Assembly (NCBI GenBank): GCA_013215465.1 | Contig: JABSOW010000003.1 | Span: 62,001 to 126,000 of the forward strand | Length of the DNA: 64,000 nt | Source of the DNA: Colwellia sp. | GTDB taxonomy: Bacteria > Pseudomonadota > Gammaproteobacteria > Enterobacterales > Alteromonadaceae | Reading direction: 5' to 3' | Notes under the pieces: model-generated | Told to the model about the DNA's origin: nothing | Seen by the model: only the letters and a program-made list of their open reading frames with translations | The model's database searches: none | Program-made: the position numbers and the translations under genes | Shown: positions 1 to 10,412 of the stretch, one piece after another | Layout: each line of letters opens with the position of its first letter | How positions within the stretch are numbered: the first letter of the stretch is position 1

Positions 1-135
1 CATTTTAACTCGTTAGAAATTACAATGTTCAGCAACGCTTTACTCTATTGATGCTATAAACGTAAGATTGTTTTAACACGATGAAATCAATTACCTTATT
101 AATAACATTATTAAACTATACCTAATGAGAACTTA
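1..135. other. A+T-rich leader, no gene seen
   Basis: No coding region or RNA gene is visible before the first gene. The stretch is A+T-rich and may hold the promoter of the EamA gene, but no hexamer pair stands out. Confidence 0.5.
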
Positions 136-1032
136 ATGGCTTACTTACTTTTATCACTCACTGCATTATTTTGGGCGGGCAACTTTGTTTTGGGTCGTTC
201 TATGCATTTAGTAGTCTCACCCATTGTTATGGCTGAAATGCGTTGGCTGCTAGCATTACTAATAATTTCGCCCTTTTTACTACCAAAGCTAAAAAAAAAC
301 AAAGTGATTATCTTACAACACTGGCCAATTCTCATCTTATTATCGGTATTAAGTGTAGCCTGTTTTAATACCTTTATATACTTAGGCTTAACAATTACCA
401 CAGCAACTAATGCGACAATATTACAATCCGTGATCCCTATTGCCATTTTGATAATATCGGCATTTTGGCTGAAAGAAGCGGTATCTAAACAGCAATGGTT
501 AGGAGTATTTATTTCGCTAAGTGGGGTATTAATATTGATCACTAAAGGTGAGTTAGCAAGCTTACTTAATTACAGCATAAATCAGGGTGATATTTATGTG
601 TTAATTGCGGTGATTTTTTGGGCAGTCTATTCAATATTATTACGTTACCGACCAGCAGAGCTAGATGGCTTTACTTTTTTTGGTATTACCGTGTTAGTCG
701 GCTCCATCGCGCTACTGCCTTTTTCACTTATTGAGTATTACTTTTATGCACCGGTTATTGTTTGGCAAAATAGCGCGGTATTAACCATTCTATATATGGC
801 TATTTTCCCTTCAATTCTAGCCTATATTTTTTGGAATAAAGGTGTAAAAGAATTAGGTGCCGCCAAAGCTGGCCTGTTTATACATTTAATGCCTTGCTTT
901 GGGCTTATATTATCTTCATTTTTTCTTAATGAAAAAATTTATCCTTTTCACCTTGGCGGTATTCTGTTGATTTTTTGTGGTATATACCTAGCTGTTTTTA
1001 CCAAAATACGCTTTGCAAAAGTAACCAACTAA
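136..1032 (+). CDS. EamA/DMT-family inner-membrane permease
   Basis: The protein is 298 residues and almost wholly hydrophobic, with about ten predicted membrane helices arranged as two EamA repeats of five (roughly residues 1-135 and 150-290). This is the length and layout of drug/metabolite transporter superfamily exporters. The first repeat opens with the familiar pattern of an aromatic-rich helix followed by 'WAGNFVLGR', and the second has 'IFWAVYSILLR' in the matching place. Substrates in this family range from amino acids to nucleobases and cannot be read from sequence. The start ATG has only a weak GAGA ribosome site ahead of it. The next gene converges on it, so it is probably a single-gene unit. 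Confidence 0.85.
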   Translation: MAYLLLSLTALFWAGNFVLGRSMHLVVSPIVMAEMRWLLALLIISPFLLPKLKKNKVIILQHWPILILLSVLSVACFNTFIYLGLTITTATNATILQSVIPIAILIISAFWLKEAVSKQQWLGVFISLSGVLILITKGELASLLNYSINQGDIYVLIAVIFWAVYSILLRYRPAELDGFTFFGITVLVGSIALLPFSLIEYYFYAPVIVWQNSAVLTILYMAIFPSILAYIFWNKGVKELGAAKAGLFIHLMPCFGLILSSFFLNEKIYPFHLGGILLIFCGIYLAVFTKIRFAKVTN

Positions 1033-1050
1033 AATAAGGTGACCATAGGT

Positions 1051-3030
1051 TTACACCTTAAAGGTGTTGGCCAAATCTTGTAGTGAGGTAGCGAGTTTAG
1101 CTTGTTCTCTAGCCGTTATCGCTATTTGACTGGCTCCTTCGGTACTTTCTATTGATTTTTGTTCAATAGCAACTACATTTTGGGCAACGTCTTGGGTTAC
1201 CATGGCTTGCTCTTCTATTGCCGCCGCTATTTGATCTGTCATCGCAAAAATAGTACCAACAGCTTCAGTTATCTCTTCAAGTACCAATTCAACATTCTTT
1301 GAATTTTCAACCGCACTGACGGCTTTTTTCTGACTTGTTTCAATCACATTAAAAGCCGCGTTAGCATCACTTTGTAGGGATATAATAAAACTTTCAATTT
1401 CTGCGGTAGATTGCTGGGTTCGTTGTGCCAAAGTTCTTACTTCATCAGCAACAACAGCAAAACCTCGCCCTTGCTCACCCGCTCTTGCCGCTTCAATAGC
1501 CGCATTTAAAGCAAGTAAGTTGGTTTGCTCGGCAACTGACTTGATAACATCAACCACGCTGGTAATATTAATGCTACTTTCATGTAGACTATTAATTTGT
1601 TGTGCTAAGCCATCAATTTCACTGGCTAACATTTCAATTGATTGATAAGATTTTTTTACCGTTGCCAAGCCATTTTTTGCCTTATCATCAGCCTCTTTTG
1701 CAGAAGATGCTGTTTTTTGCGTATTCTCCGCAACTTCTTTAACTGTGGCTGATAACTCTTCAATTGCCGTCGCAATTAACGTAATGCCATCTTGCTGTTC
1801 TACTAATGATTGAGAATTATATTCACAGGTCTGTGAGGTTTCTTCTGCGGCTGACGCCAATGTCATACTTGATGATGAAATATCTTTAATTACCGTCGAA
1901 AATTTATCTAATGTTTTATTTAAAGACATTGAAATTTGACCTAGTTCACTGGTTCCTTCATAGCTACTTTTTACGGTTAAGTCATTTTCATGCCTTACCT
2001 TTTCCATTACCGTAGTTAAATTTACTACTGTATTGGTTAATTCATTAATAGTGTAAAAACTAATTGTTAACGCGATAACAATTAACAACGAACTCACGAT
2101 GATATTAACCAACATAGCTTGATAGGCGTTGCTATGCTTTTCTTCAACTAAAGCTAATATTTCATTACTTAAATAATTTTCAACTTTTTTCAACTGAACA
2201 ATACGCCCTGTTGCTTGAGCAAACCAATGTTCTGCGTCAATCGCAAAATCACTTTGTTTACTTTTTGCAATTGCTCTTAATTTCAATACTTCATTAACTG
2301 CACCATGAGTTAGCTGCTGTTCGAAATATTGTCTATCCTGCTCATTAGAGAATTGCCTGAAGTTATCAAAATAGGTGTTTTGTTCACTGACTAATGTTAT
2401 AAATTTGGCATACAACCCTTCACCAAACTTATCTTTAACAAAGGTATTACTTAATACCGCACGCTCAATGCCGGCACGCTCTTTACCTTGGAGAAAATTA
2501 TAATAGGCAATTGCTTGCTTAGTTATTAACGCATTGGAACTAATAGCAGAATTTAAGCTTGCCACACTTAATAATTTTTTATTTAACTGAGTATAATAAG
2601 TGAGTGCCTTACCTAACGTAATAGATTGCGAGTCTACTTGTTGGCGAATAGATGCCAGATCTTGTAAAGATTGATTAATAGCCGTATTCAGTTGCTTTAT
2701 GTCATCAAGGCTAAAGTCATTGTCACGCCAGAAGTTTTCTTGTTTAATTCGCTTTTGATCGGTACCTTGTCGTTGATTTTGTAACTTACTGGCGAATTTA
2801 GTCCCTTTTGAACCAAGAAATCCCGCCGTCATACCACGCTCTTTTTGTAGTTCATGTACTAACTCACTGTACACCACTGACAATTTTGTCAATGGTGCCA
2901 TGGTCGACATTTCGTTTTTAATAACAACACTATCAATAATTGCACTGATACTTAACCAAAGAAATCCTATCATGGGCAAAGCGAGTAAACTGAAAATTTT
3001 CTTTCTAAACGACAGGTTAGAAAAGTTCAT
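1051..3030 (-). CDS. methyl-accepting chemotaxis protein with NIT sensor domain
   Basis: This 659-residue receptor has an N-terminal membrane helix (about 11-33), a long periplasmic segment carrying the nitrate/nitrite-sensing (NIT) signature '[15 protein letters not shown]', a second helix near 305-327, a HAMP linker and a cytoplasmic signalling domain. The signalling tip '[17 protein letters not shown]' is the nearly invariant CheA/CheW-binding hairpin. Proteins of this type sit at the cell pole and change CheA kinase activity when ligand binds. The NIT family is proposed to sense nitrate or nitrite, but the ligand here is inferred. No C-terminal CheR-tethering pentapeptide is seen. No other chemotaxis gene lies nearby, so this is an orphan receptor. 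Confidence 0.92.
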   Translation of the reverse strand: MNFSNLSFRKKIFSLLALPMIGFLWLSISAIIDSVVIKNEMSTMAPLTKLSVVYSELVHELQKERGMTAGFLGSKGTKFASKLQNQRQGTDQKRIKQENFWRDNDFSLDDIKQLNTAINQSLQDLASIRQQVDSQSITLGKALTYYTQLNKKLLSVASLNSAISSNALITKQAIAYYNFLQGKERAGIERAVLSNTFVKDKFGEGLYAKFITLVSEQNTYFDNFRQFSNEQDRQYFEQQLTHGAVNEVLKLRAIAKSKQSDFAIDAEHWFAQATGRIVQLKKVENYLSNEILALVEEKHSNAYQAMLVNIIVSSLLIVIALTISFYTINELTNTVVNLTTVMEKVRHENDLTVKSSYEGTSELGQISMSLNKTLDKFSTVIKDISSSSMTLASAAEETSQTCEYNSQSLVEQQDGITLIATAIEELSATVKEVAENTQKTASSAKEADDKAKNGLATVKKSYQSIEMLASEIDGLAQQINSLHESSINITSVVDVIKSVAEQTNLLALNAAIEAARAGEQGRGFAVVADEVRTLAQRTQQSTAEIESFIISLQSDANAAFNVIETSQKKAVSAVENSKNVELVLEEITEAVGTIFAMTDQIAAAIEEQAMVTQDVAQNVVAIEQKSIESTEGASQIAITAREQAKLATSLQDLANTFKV

Positions 3031-3236
3031 AGGTATCCTTGAAGGTCTTTTAGTAAATTATTTAGCACATTGCAGTATAGTAGCAAAAATATATACAAGC
3101 ACTTAATAAGCATGAAAGGTATAACTTATCAACCAATAACAAAGCACGCTTAGTAGCAGGCTATAATATTATTTACTCACTGAATTAGATCGTGATGTAG
3201 GTCAATCTAATACTGAATTATTCTTATATTTTTTAA

Positions 3237-3266
3237 CTGAAAAATTAAAAGGCTCTTATTATAATC
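3237..3266 (+). promoter_or_regulatory. sigma-70-like promoter upstream of ubiE
   Basis: A perfect -10 box TATAAT (3261-3266) is preceded at 18 bp by CTGAAA, a 4/6 match to the -35 consensus. Transcription would start near 3273. If it serves ubiE, the leader would be about 445 nt and would include two small stem-loops just after the start and the inverted repeat before ubiE. It is inferred from sequence only. Confidence 0.45.
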
Positions 3267-3350
3267 AGAGGTAATCTGACGGGTCTAGCTCAAATCTAGA
3301 AGAAAAGATATTTGATCTATTTTATTGAATTGTGTTTTTAAATTTCAGGC

Positions 3351-3378
3351 AAAAAAAAACCGATAGTAAAACTATCGG
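3351..3378 (-). terminator. Rho-independent terminator read on the minus strand
   Basis: An 8-bp perfect stem (CCGATAGT/ACTATCGG, loop AAA) is flanked by nine A residues on its low-coordinate side, which become a U tract for a minus-strand transcript. The only minus-strand gene nearby, the chemoreceptor, starts downstream of it, so the terminator must serve an unannotated RNA or a gene that has been lost. Confidence 0.7.
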
Positions 3379-3653
3379 CGGATTAGCTATGAGGAAAGCT
3401 AGAATATTCAATTATTACAACAAGCGTTCACATAAAAGGAACAAAAGTAAGTGTAGAGCTTATACTCTAAGAAAGCAAGAGATGAATGTAATTAAACTAC
3501 ATTTATGGTGGTTTTCTTTTGTGGCTATTAGATATGAATGATTTTTATACCAACAGGAATGATAGCCAAAGCACCTCGATATGCTAAAAGGGTCAACTTA
3601 TCTACCTTTAGATCTTGGATTTATAGCTGTTCTAAATCAACAAAAGTCTAGCA

Positions 3654-3700
3654 GGTAATTGTTGATTCCCTTCACATACAGTAAACTATCAACAATTACC
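3654..3700. repeat. 13-bp perfect inverted repeat in the ubiE leader
   Basis: GGTAATTGTTGAT at 3654-3666 is exactly repeated in inverse at 3688-3700, with a 21-nt loop. It ends 18 nt before the ubiE start codon, so in RNA it would sit beside the ribosome site, and in DNA it could be an operator. There is no U tract, so it is not a terminator. Confidence 0.6.
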
Positions 3701-3718
3701 AAAATCAGTGAATAGCAG

Positions 3719-4510
3719 ATGTCAGCTTCAGAGCAAAATCAATCTCCAGATAAACAAGATTCAACGCCAGACAACACCACTCACTTTGGCTACAAAACCA
3801 TTGATAAAGCGGATAAAGTTTCTATGGTCGCTGGTGTTTTTCATTCTGTCGCCCAGCAGTATGATGTGATGAATGATTTAATGTCATTTGGTGTTCATCG
3901 GTTATGGAAGCGTTTTACCATTGATGCCAGTGGTGTTCGTCCCGGCAATAAAGTGCTTGATTTAGCCGGCGGTACGGGTGATTTAACGGCAAAATTTTCT
4001 CAATTAGTGGGCAAAGACGGCAAGGTTATATTGGCTGATATTAACAGCTCTATGTTAAATGTTGGCCGTGATAAATTACGCGATAAAGGTTTAGTACAAA
4101 ATATAGAGTATGTACAAGCCAACGCCCAATATTTACCCTTTGAAGATAATACCTTTGATATTGTTACTATTGCTTTTGGACTACGTAATGTCACCGATAA
4201 AGATATGGCACTACGCTCAATATATCGCGTACTAAAACCCGGTGGCCGTTTATTAGTGCTTGAATTTTCCAAACCCGAGCATGAATTACTTAACAAAGCC
4301 TACGATTTTTATTCGTTTAACATTTTGCCTAAAATTGGTGAGCTAGTTGCTAAAGACGGTGATAGTTATCAATACTTAGCTGAGTCTATTCGCATGCATC
4401 CTGATCAAGAAACCTTAAAAACCATGATGGATGATGCTGGCTTTGAACAAACTAGCTTTAAAAACTTAACCGGTGGCGTAGTTGCCCTACACAAAGGTTA
4501 TAAGTTTTAA
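3719..4510 (+). CDS. ubiE: ubiquinone/menaquinone C-methyltransferase UbiE
   Basis: This SAM-dependent enzyme adds the ring C-methyl group to demethylmenaquinone and to the benzoquinol intermediate of ubiquinone synthesis, in the cytosol at the membrane face. The 263-residue protein has the Rossmann SAM-binding motif '[12 protein letters not shown]' near residue 80 and the UbiE/COQ5 signatures '[17 protein letters not shown]' and '[12 protein letters not shown]'-like text, ending in '[12 protein letters not shown]', typical of the family. The length fits E. coli UbiE (251) with a short polar N-terminal extension. It begins a three-gene run ubiE-ubiJ-ubiB with gaps of 5 and 24 bp, the usual gammaproteobacterial ubiquinone operon. 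Confidence 0.97.
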   Translation: MSASEQNQSPDKQDSTPDNTTHFGYKTIDKADKVSMVAGVFHSVAQQYDVMNDLMSFGVHRLWKRFTIDASGVRPGNKVLDLAGGTGDLTAKFSQLVGKDGKVILADINSSMLNVGRDKLRDKGLVQNIEYVQANAQYLPFEDNTFDIVTIAFGLRNVTDKDMALRSIYRVLKPGGRLLVLEFSKPEHELLNKAYDFYSFNILPKIGELVAKDGDSYQYLAESIRMHPDQETLKTMMDDAGFEQTSFKNLTGGVVALHKGYKF

Positions 4511-4515
4511 CGCTT

Positions 4516-5172
4516 ATGACAACTGCATTATCAAAAATAGCATCTAGCTTAATGATTCCACAAGCGTTAGCGTCAACCTTAGAAGTTGTTATTAACCAAA
4601 CTTTAGCATTAAGCTCGGCCAATGCATCGTTAGATAAGTTAACGCAAAAAACCTTAACTATCGAGTTAGCTGAATTAGGTTTTCCGTTGAGTTTTACTGT
4701 TTGTAACAGCATCGAAAACTCACAAATGATGGTAACCGCACTGACTGAACGCGCCGACTGCACCATTAAAACAAGCATAAAAACTTTACAGAAGTTAAAA
4801 GCAGGGCAACAAATCACCGAGTTAATCAAACAAAACCTTTTAGACTTAACCGGTGATATAAAAGTAGCGCAACAATTCGCTAGTTTAGCCGAAAACCTAG
4901 AGATTGATTGGCAAAGTGAATTAGCTAATCACATTGGAGATATACCCACACATAAGCTAATGCAACTAGGTAAGAGCGTATCAGCTAAACTGAAATTTGC
5001 CGCCAAACAAATTAACGCCGATGCCAGTGAGTATATAGTGCACGAAAAGCGCTTAGTGGTAACACGTAGTCAAATTGAGCACTTCAACCAACAAGTCTTT
5101 GCGGTGAGCACACAAGTTGATGAACTTAATCAACGTATTTCACAGTTAATCAACCGCAAAACCAACCACTAA
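4516..5172 (+). CDS. ubiJ: ubiquinone biosynthesis accessory factor UbiJ
   Basis: The 218-residue protein has an SCP2-type lipid-binding fold in its N-terminal two thirds (a run of beta strands from about residue 15 to 110) and a helical, coiled-coil-prone C-terminus ('QVDELNQRISQLINRK'). UbiJ binds ubiquinone intermediates and scaffolds the soluble Ubi complex together with UbiK. The identification rests on this architecture and on its place between ubiE and ubiB, which is conserved in gammaproteobacteria. It starts five bases after the ubiE stop, so the two are translated from one message. Confidence 0.92.
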   Translation: MTTALSKIASSLMIPQALASTLEVVINQTLALSSANASLDKLTQKTLTIELAELGFPLSFTVCNSIENSQMMVTALTERADCTIKTSIKTLQKLKAGQQITELIKQNLLDLTGDIKVAQQFASLAENLEIDWQSELANHIGDIPTHKLMQLGKSVSAKLKFAAKQINADASEYIVHEKRLVVTRSQIEHFNQQVFAVSTQVDELNQRISQLINRKTNH

Positions 5173-5196
5173 TTAACCGCAAGGATCTTCTAAAAC

Positions 5197-6765
5197 GTGA
5201 GTAGCATACGACTATACCGCATTGTTAAAACATTTTTACACTATGGCTTAGATGAGCTGGTGCCACGAAAAATGTTACCTTGGTATGCCAAACTTGGTCA
5301 TTTTTCATTGTTTTGGTTAAGAAACAAGCATAAAGATAAAGCCGTAGCCATGCGTTTTCGATTAGCGATTGAATCACTTGGCCCAGTGTTTATTAAATTT
5401 GGTCAAATGCTGTCGACACGCCGTGATTTATTACCGCCAGATTTTGCCGATGAACTAGCCTTATTACAAGATCAAGTTACCCCTTTTGATGGTGAATTAG
5501 CCAAGCAGTTAATCATTGATGCCATGGGCATTGAAATGTTCGAGCAGCACTTTAGTGACTTTGACATAGAGCCTTTAGCATCGGCTTCTATCGCGCAAGT
5601 ACATACTGCCACCTTGCATGAAAATAACACCGAAAAAAATATCGTTATTAAAATTTTGCGTCCCAATATTAACAAAACCATTTTAGCTGACTTAAAAGTA
5701 ATGTCGCGTTTTGCTGGTATTGTTGCCCGTTGGTTACCTGACGGAAAACGCTTAAGGCCAAAAGAAGTGGTGGCCGAATACCGAAAGACTATTTTAGATG
5801 AATTAGATCTTAATCGTGAAGGGGCGAATGCAATTCAACTAAAACGTAACTTTGAACAAGGTAGTGAATACGACAAAGTACTTTATGTCCCTGAAATTTA
5901 TAGTGAATATAGCTCTAAAAGAATATTAGTCATGGAGCGTATCTATGGCATAGGCGTCGCTGAAATTGACACGCTAGAACAGCTTGGTGTTGATATGAAA
6001 CTTTTAGCGGAACGTGGCGTAGAAGTATTTTTCACCCAAGTTTTTCGCGATAGCTTTTTCCACGCCGACATGCATCCTGGCAATGTATTTGTTAATGCAA
6101 CTAACCCGGCTGATCCAACCTGGATCGCCATTGATTGTGGTATTGTTGGCACCTTAAATAGAGAAGATAAACGTTATTTGGCCGAAAATTTCGTTGCTTT
6201 TTTCAACCGTGATTATCGTAAAGTGGCGCAATTACATGTAGATTCAGGTTGGGTGCCCGCCAGTACTAGTGTCGATGAATTTGAATTTGCTATCCGCACG
6301 GTTTGTGAGCCCATCTTTAACAAACCTCTTGCTGAAATTTCTTTCGGCCAAGTATTAGTTAATTTATTCAACACCGCCCGTCGCTTTAATATGGAAGTAC
6401 AACCGCAACTGGTACTACTGCAAAAAACCTTACTTTATATTGAAGGTTTAGGTCGTCAGCTTTACCCACAATTAGATTTATGGCAAACCGCTAAACCTTT
6501 TTTAGAAAACTGGGTTAAAGATCAAATGGGAGTAAAAGCGGTATTTACTAAAATTAAAGATAACTTACCCTTTTGGAATGAAAAATTACCTGAAATCCCC
6601 GATCTGGTTTATGACTATTTAAAAATGGGTAAAGAAAACCAACAGCAACAAACCTTCTTAATGCACAAGTTACTCGTGCAACAAGCTCAGCAAAATAAAA
6701 ATATTATGGTCAGTATACTGGTGGCAGGTACTTTGATTGCCTTAGCGATAGTATTTGTTGCTTAG
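5197..6765 (+). CDS. ubiB: ubiquinone biosynthesis regulatory kinase-like protein UbiB
   Basis: UbiB is an atypical ABC1/ADCK/COQ8-family ATPase needed for ubiquinone synthesis at the inner membrane. The 522-residue protein carries the family's KxGQ motif as '[14 protein letters not shown]' (residues 67-80), an 'ASIAQVH' A-rich loop in place of a glycine loop, the catalytic-loop text '[10 protein letters not shown]' and the metal-binding 'AIDCGIVG'. A hydrophobic C-terminal helix (about 500-521) would anchor it. The start is GTG, chosen because AAGGA lies 11 nt ahead and the N-terminus then matches the family. It is the last gene of the ubi operon and converges on rep. Confidence 0.97.
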   Translation: MSSIRLYRIVKTFLHYGLDELVPRKMLPWYAKLGHFSLFWLRNKHKDKAVAMRFRLAIESLGPVFIKFGQMLSTRRDLLPPDFADELALLQDQVTPFDGELAKQLIIDAMGIEMFEQHFSDFDIEPLASASIAQVHTATLHENNTEKNIVIKILRPNINKTILADLKVMSRFAGIVARWLPDGKRLRPKEVVAEYRKTILDELDLNREGANAIQLKRNFEQGSEYDKVLYVPEIYSEYSSKRILVMERIYGIGVAEIDTLEQLGVDMKLLAERGVEVFFTQVFRDSFFHADMHPGNVFVNATNPADPTWIAIDCGIVGTLNREDKRYLAENFVAFFNRDYRKVAQLHVDSGWVPASTSVDEFEFAIRTVCEPIFNKPLAEISFGQVLVNLFNTARRFNMEVQPQLVLLQKTLLYIEGLGRQLYPQLDLWQTAKPFLENWVKDQMGVKAVFTKIKDNLPFWNEKLPEIPDLVYDYLKMGKENQQQQTFLMHKLLVQQAQQNKNIMVSILVAGTLIALAIVFVA

Positions 6766-6822
6766 TTAGTAGTCCTTTCTATTTTCAATAAGCTCAGAAA
6801 AAGCAAGTAGGCGAAGGAAGGG

Positions 6823-8847
6823 TTAAGACTTTTTACCTTTAGCTAATTGTGCTCGCAAGCTTGCCATTCCCTGTTTCTTAGACTGTTCTTTATGCGCTTC
6901 TGTTTTCTTTACTTGCCCTAACTCCCAGTTCAAATCGTCTTGAGGAAGTTCATGTAAAAAGCGACTAGCTTCAGTGCGAGATACCTCACCAAACTGACGG
7001 CGCTCTCTTGCATAAGTGAATATTAACTCACGTTTGGCACGGGTAATACCTACATAAGCTAAGCGACGCTCCTCTTCAACACTGCCTTCATCTATGCTGG
7101 TTTGGTGAGGTAATAAGCCTTCTTCCATACCAATTAAGAATACATAAGGAAATTCCAATCCTTTTGAGGCGTGTAAAGTCATCAATTGCACTTGATCGTT
7201 ATTATCTTCTTCTTCATTACGTTCCATCATGTCACGTAATGTTAAGCGGGTAACAATTTGCGGTAAGTTCATCGGCTCTTCATCATCCGAGCCTTCTAGC
7301 ATTTGCGTAACCCAACTAAATAGCTCAGTGACATTCTTCATCCGCATTTCCGCCGCTTTAGCACTAGGCGAAGTATCATAGAGAAAGTCTTCATAGTTTA
7401 TTTCACGGATCATTGATCGTAATACCGCTGCAGTATCGCCTCGCTCAGTTTGATCGGCAACATTCACTAACCATTGGGTAAACGCTTGCAGCTTCATTAA
7501 GCCGCGACCGGTTAGCGTTTGCTCAAGCCCTAATTCAAAACTAGCAGCAAACATACTGATTTTCCGCATGTTGGCATAATTACCAAGCTTCTCTAATGTT
7601 GCTGGGCCAAGTTCACGCTTGGGTACATTAACAATACGTAAGAAGGCATTATCATCATCTGGGTTAACTAACACCCGTAAATAAGCCATTACATCTTTAA
7701 TTTCTGCCCGGGAAAAAAACGAAGTGCCACCACTAATTTTATAGGGAATTCGGTTCGTCATCAGTGCTTTTTCAAGTAAGCGTGACTGATGATTGCCCCG
7801 ATATAAAATAGCATAGTCTTTATAACTGCTGCGGTTCATAAAACGGTGACCAATTAATTCACCAATAATACGCGATACTTCATCTTCTTCATTTTTGGTT
7901 TGTATCACACGCAATTCAACACCATAAGCTAAGTCACTAAATAAAGCTTTATCATAAACATGAGGGTTATTGGCAATGAGAATATTGGCACACTTTAAAA
8001 TACGACCACTGGAGCGGTAATTTTGTTCTAGCTTGATAAGTTTAAGTTGTGGGAAATCTTTACCAAGTAATACTAGGTTTTCAGGTTTCGCGCCACGCCA
8101 AGAGTAAATAGACTGATCGTCATCACCAACTACCGTTAAATGACCACGTTCTCCGGCAATTTGTTTAACTAACTCGTATTGGCTAGCATTGGTATCTTGA
8201 TATTCATCCACTAATAAATAGCGAATTTTATTCTGCCAACGTAGCCGTACTTCCGGATAATTTTTCATTAATAAGGTCGGAATAAGAATGAGATCATCAA
8301 AATCAAGGGCATTATAGGCTTTCATATGCTGATGATAACGCTGATAGAATTCAGCATACTCTTGGCTATCGGCGTCACTAGCCATTTTAACTGCTGCATC
8401 GGGTAAAAACAGATCATTTTTCCAGTTGGAAATCATACTTTGTAATTTGCTAAGTAAATCTTTATCGCCATCAAGCTCGTCCATGGTTAGCTCTTTCAAT
8501 AACGCCATAGAATCTTGATCATCAAATAAGGTAAAGCCCGGCTTATAACCCAACACTTTAATTTCTCTACGAATAATATCTAAGCCTAACGAATGAAAAG
8601 TAGAAACGGTTAAACCGCGCGTTAACTCTTTACCCAACATTTTAACAATACGCTCTTTCATTTCACGCGCGGCTTTGTTGGTGAAAGTCACCGCGGCAAT
8701 ATTGCGCGCCTTGTAATCACACTTTTGAATAAGGTAAGCAATTTTTTGGCAGATAACACCGGTTTTGCCAGAGCCAGCTCCAGCAAGTACTAAGCATGGG
8801 CCGCTAACATATTTAACGGCTTGGTTTTGTCCGGGATTAAGTTTCAT
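6823..8847 (-). CDS. rep: ATP-dependent DNA helicase Rep
   Basis: Rep is a superfamily 1A 3'-5' helicase that removes proteins from DNA ahead of the replication fork. At 674 residues it matches E. coli Rep (673). Walker A 'GAGSGKT' is at residues 23-29, the DExx box appears as '[10 protein letters not shown]' near 210, and motifs '[14 protein letters not shown]', 'LEQNYRSS', '[14 protein letters not shown]' and 'YVGITRAK' follow in order. The start '[17 protein letters not shown]' is the Rep form and separates it from UvrD. It lies opposite the ubi genes and divergent from ubiK. Confidence 0.97.
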   Translation of the reverse strand: MKLNPGQNQAVKYVSGPCLVLAGAGSGKTGVICQKIAYLIQKCDYKARNIAAVTFTNKAAREMKERIVKMLGKELTRGLTVSTFHSLGLDIIRREIKVLGYKPGFTLFDDQDSMALLKELTMDELDGDKDLLSKLQSMISNWKNDLFLPDAAVKMASDADSQEYAEFYQRYHQHMKAYNALDFDDLILIPTLLMKNYPEVRLRWQNKIRYLLVDEYQDTNASQYELVKQIAGERGHLTVVGDDDQSIYSWRGAKPENLVLLGKDFPQLKLIKLEQNYRSSGRILKCANILIANNPHVYDKALFSDLAYGVELRVIQTKNEEDEVSRIIGELIGHRFMNRSSYKDYAILYRGNHQSRLLEKALMTNRIPYKISGGTSFFSRAEIKDVMAYLRVLVNPDDDNAFLRIVNVPKRELGPATLEKLGNYANMRKISMFAASFELGLEQTLTGRGLMKLQAFTQWLVNVADQTERGDTAAVLRSMIREINYEDFLYDTSPSAKAAEMRMKNVTELFSWVTQMLEGSDDEEPMNLPQIVTRLTLRDMMERNEEEDNNDQVQLMTLHASKGLEFPYVFLIGMEEGLLPHQTSIDEGSVEEERRLAYVGITRAKRELIFTYARERRQFGEVSRTEASRFLHELPQDDLNWELGQVKKTEAHKEQSKKQGMASLRAQLAKGKKS

Positions 8848-8986
8848 TGTTATGGTTCATCTCAAGCAGCATAGTCACAAAAATACATTAAAGGGGAAAT
8901 AAAAATTTACGGTCGCTGATTTTACCTGTTTTTACTCGAAGACAAAACAGTTACAATGCTATCAAGTAAAATTTCAGGAAACACTC

Positions 8987-9250
8987 ATGCTAAATGCAAA
9001 AAAAATTGAAGAAATAGCCAAGCAAGTCACCGATGCCATTCCATCAAGTTTAAAGAATATGGCCCATAATTTTGAAGATAAAACTAAAACAGTGCTACAA
9101 CGTAAATTATCACAACTTGATGTGGTTACTCGTGAAGAGTTTGATGTACAAACGCAAGTATTGATTAAAACTCGCGCTAAAATAGCCGAATTAGAAACAC
9201 GATTAGCTGAATTAGAAGCAAACGAGGAAAGTAACGAGCTAGAAAAGTAG
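8987..9250 (+). CDS. ubiK: ubiquinone biosynthesis accessory factor UbiK
   Basis: This 87-residue member of the BMFP (YqiC) family is mostly helical and ends in a trimeric coiled coil ('TRAKIAELETRLAELEANEE'). UbiK partners UbiJ in the Ubi complex and is needed for efficient aerobic ubiquinone synthesis. The N-terminal 'IEEIAKQVTDAIPSSLKN' segment is the family hallmark. An AGGAAA ribosome site precedes the ATG. Its stop codon lies within the edge of a family A intergenic repeat. It is separated from the other ubi genes only by rep, so related genes cluster here. Confidence 0.93.
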   Translation: MLNAKKIEEIAKQVTDAIPSSLKNMAHNFEDKTKTVLQRKLSQLDVVTREEFDVQTQVLIKTRAKIAELETRLAELEANEESNELEK

Positions 9251-9316
9251 CGAATTACGAAAACAGCTAAATATCATAGCGTGTCTTCAAAACTCGTCGC
9301 TCGCAACTCGTAACTA
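9245..9316. repeat. family A palindromic intergenic repeat
   Basis: The left arm 'AGTAGCGAATTACGAAAA' and right arm 'CTTCAAAACTCG' followed by 'CGCAACTCGTAACT' are imperfect inverse copies of each other. The same arms recur in at least eight other gaps between 9 and 30 kb. The left arm supplies the ubiK stop codon. Confidence 0.75.
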
Positions 9317-9325
9317 TTAACCTAT

Positions 9326-10384
9326 ATGTTCAAATATTTACTGTTCACATTAGCCATAGTAGGATTTATGACGAAAGCTGACGACAATAAATTTACCACT
9401 GAAGAGCAACTAACGAGTCGCTATGTTGGTGAGATTGCTCACTTTTGGCAGCAGGGCAACTTCTCCCATTTTAGTGGTGTTAATAATGTCCGGATCAATT
9501 ATGCTGCTTTCATTAATAATAATGGCACTATGCCAGCCAAATGCTTAGTTATTTCTTCCGGACGCAGTGAAAGTTATCTAAAATATAAAGAACTCAGTTT
9601 CGATTTATTCAATCACGGTTATAGTATTTTTCTTCTTGATCACCGTGGTCAGGGCCTATCTCAGCATTTGTTAGCAAACCCTCACAAAGGTCATGTCGAA
9701 AACTTTCAGCACTATGTTGATGATCTAAATATCTTTATTGAAAATTTAGTGGCTCCCCATTGCCAAGATAACAAACCATATTTATTAGCCCATTCAATGG
9801 GTAGCGCAATTGCCGCTAGATATTTACAAGACTTCCCTGACAAAATACAAGCAGCAGTGCTTTCTTCACCGATGTTAGGCTTTAATAGCGGCAGCGTCCC
9901 TAATTTTATCGCCAAGTCGGTATTAAAGATTTTAGCGCAGTTAAATCAATGGTTTGATGACACACCTTGGTATTTTCTTGGTCATAAGGGTTTCAGCCAA
10001 AATGCCTTTGCCGATAATATTTTAATGCATTCGCCAATACGCTATCAGCTCTTTACTCAGCTATATAAAACCACAGCAGCAATTCAACTTGGTGGTGTAA
10101 CAGTACAATGGTTAACTGAGTCTCAAAAGGCGCTGGAGAGAATATTCAACAATATAGATAAAATCATCACCCCAACATTAGTGATACAAGCAGGTCAGGA
10201 TCAGATTATAGCAAACCAAGCTCAAAATGATTTTTGTCAACAATTACACCAATCGCACCCCCAATCGTGCCCCAACGGCAAGCCGCTATTAATAGCCGAT
10301 GCTTATCATGAATTGTTTTTTGAAAGTGATGCTTACCGTGAGCAGGCATTATCAGCAGTTATTCAATGGTTTGAACAACATTAG
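9326..10384 (+). CDS. pldB: lysophospholipase L2 (alpha/beta hydrolase)
   Basis: PldB hydrolyses lysophospholipids at the membrane. The 352-residue protein has an alpha/beta-hydrolase core with the nucleophile elbow 'LLAHSMGSAIAARYL' (Ser near 151), the 'LLDHRGQGLSQ' loop that marks this subfamily, and a late 'DAYHELFFESDA' carrying the likely catalytic His. These match E. coli PldB closely in order and spacing (340 residues). The N-terminal 18 residues are hydrophobic and end in 'TKADD', so a signal peptide or anchor is possible. It stands alone between a family A repeat and the convergent fieF. Confidence 0.88.
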   Translation: MFKYLLFTLAIVGFMTKADDNKFTTEEQLTSRYVGEIAHFWQQGNFSHFSGVNNVRINYAAFINNNGTMPAKCLVISSGRSESYLKYKELSFDLFNHGYSIFLLDHRGQGLSQHLLANPHKGHVENFQHYVDDLNIFIENLVAPHCQDNKPYLLAHSMGSAIAARYLQDFPDKIQAAVLSSPMLGFNSGSVPNFIAKSVLKILAQLNQWFDDTPWYFLGHKGFSQNAFADNILMHSPIRYQLFTQLYKTTAAIQLGGVTVQWLTESQKALERIFNNIDKIITPTLVIQAGQDQIIANQAQNDFCQQLHQSHPQSCPNGKPLLIADAYHELFFESDAYREQALSAVIQWFEQH

Positions 10385-10412
10385 TAAAAGTCTTTAACCA
10401 ATCCTTACCTTG

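Larger units (their letters stand above)
3031..3718. other. 688-bp gap with promoter, terminator hairpin and inverted repeat
   Basis: This long gap between the chemoreceptor and ubiE has no convincing protein gene. It contains a plus-strand sigma-70-like promoter, a textbook minus-strand intrinsic terminator without any gene to serve, and a 13-bp inverted repeat close to the ubiE start. Each is listed separately. A small untranslated RNA on the minus strand is possible, but I could not find a convincing promoter for one. Confidence 0.6.

Noticed and set aside
3332-3541. A 69-codon plus-strand reading frame in the ubiE leader region
   Set aside because: It starts with GTG, contains the minus-strand terminator hairpin in its body, has no ribosome site and a low-complexity basic composition.
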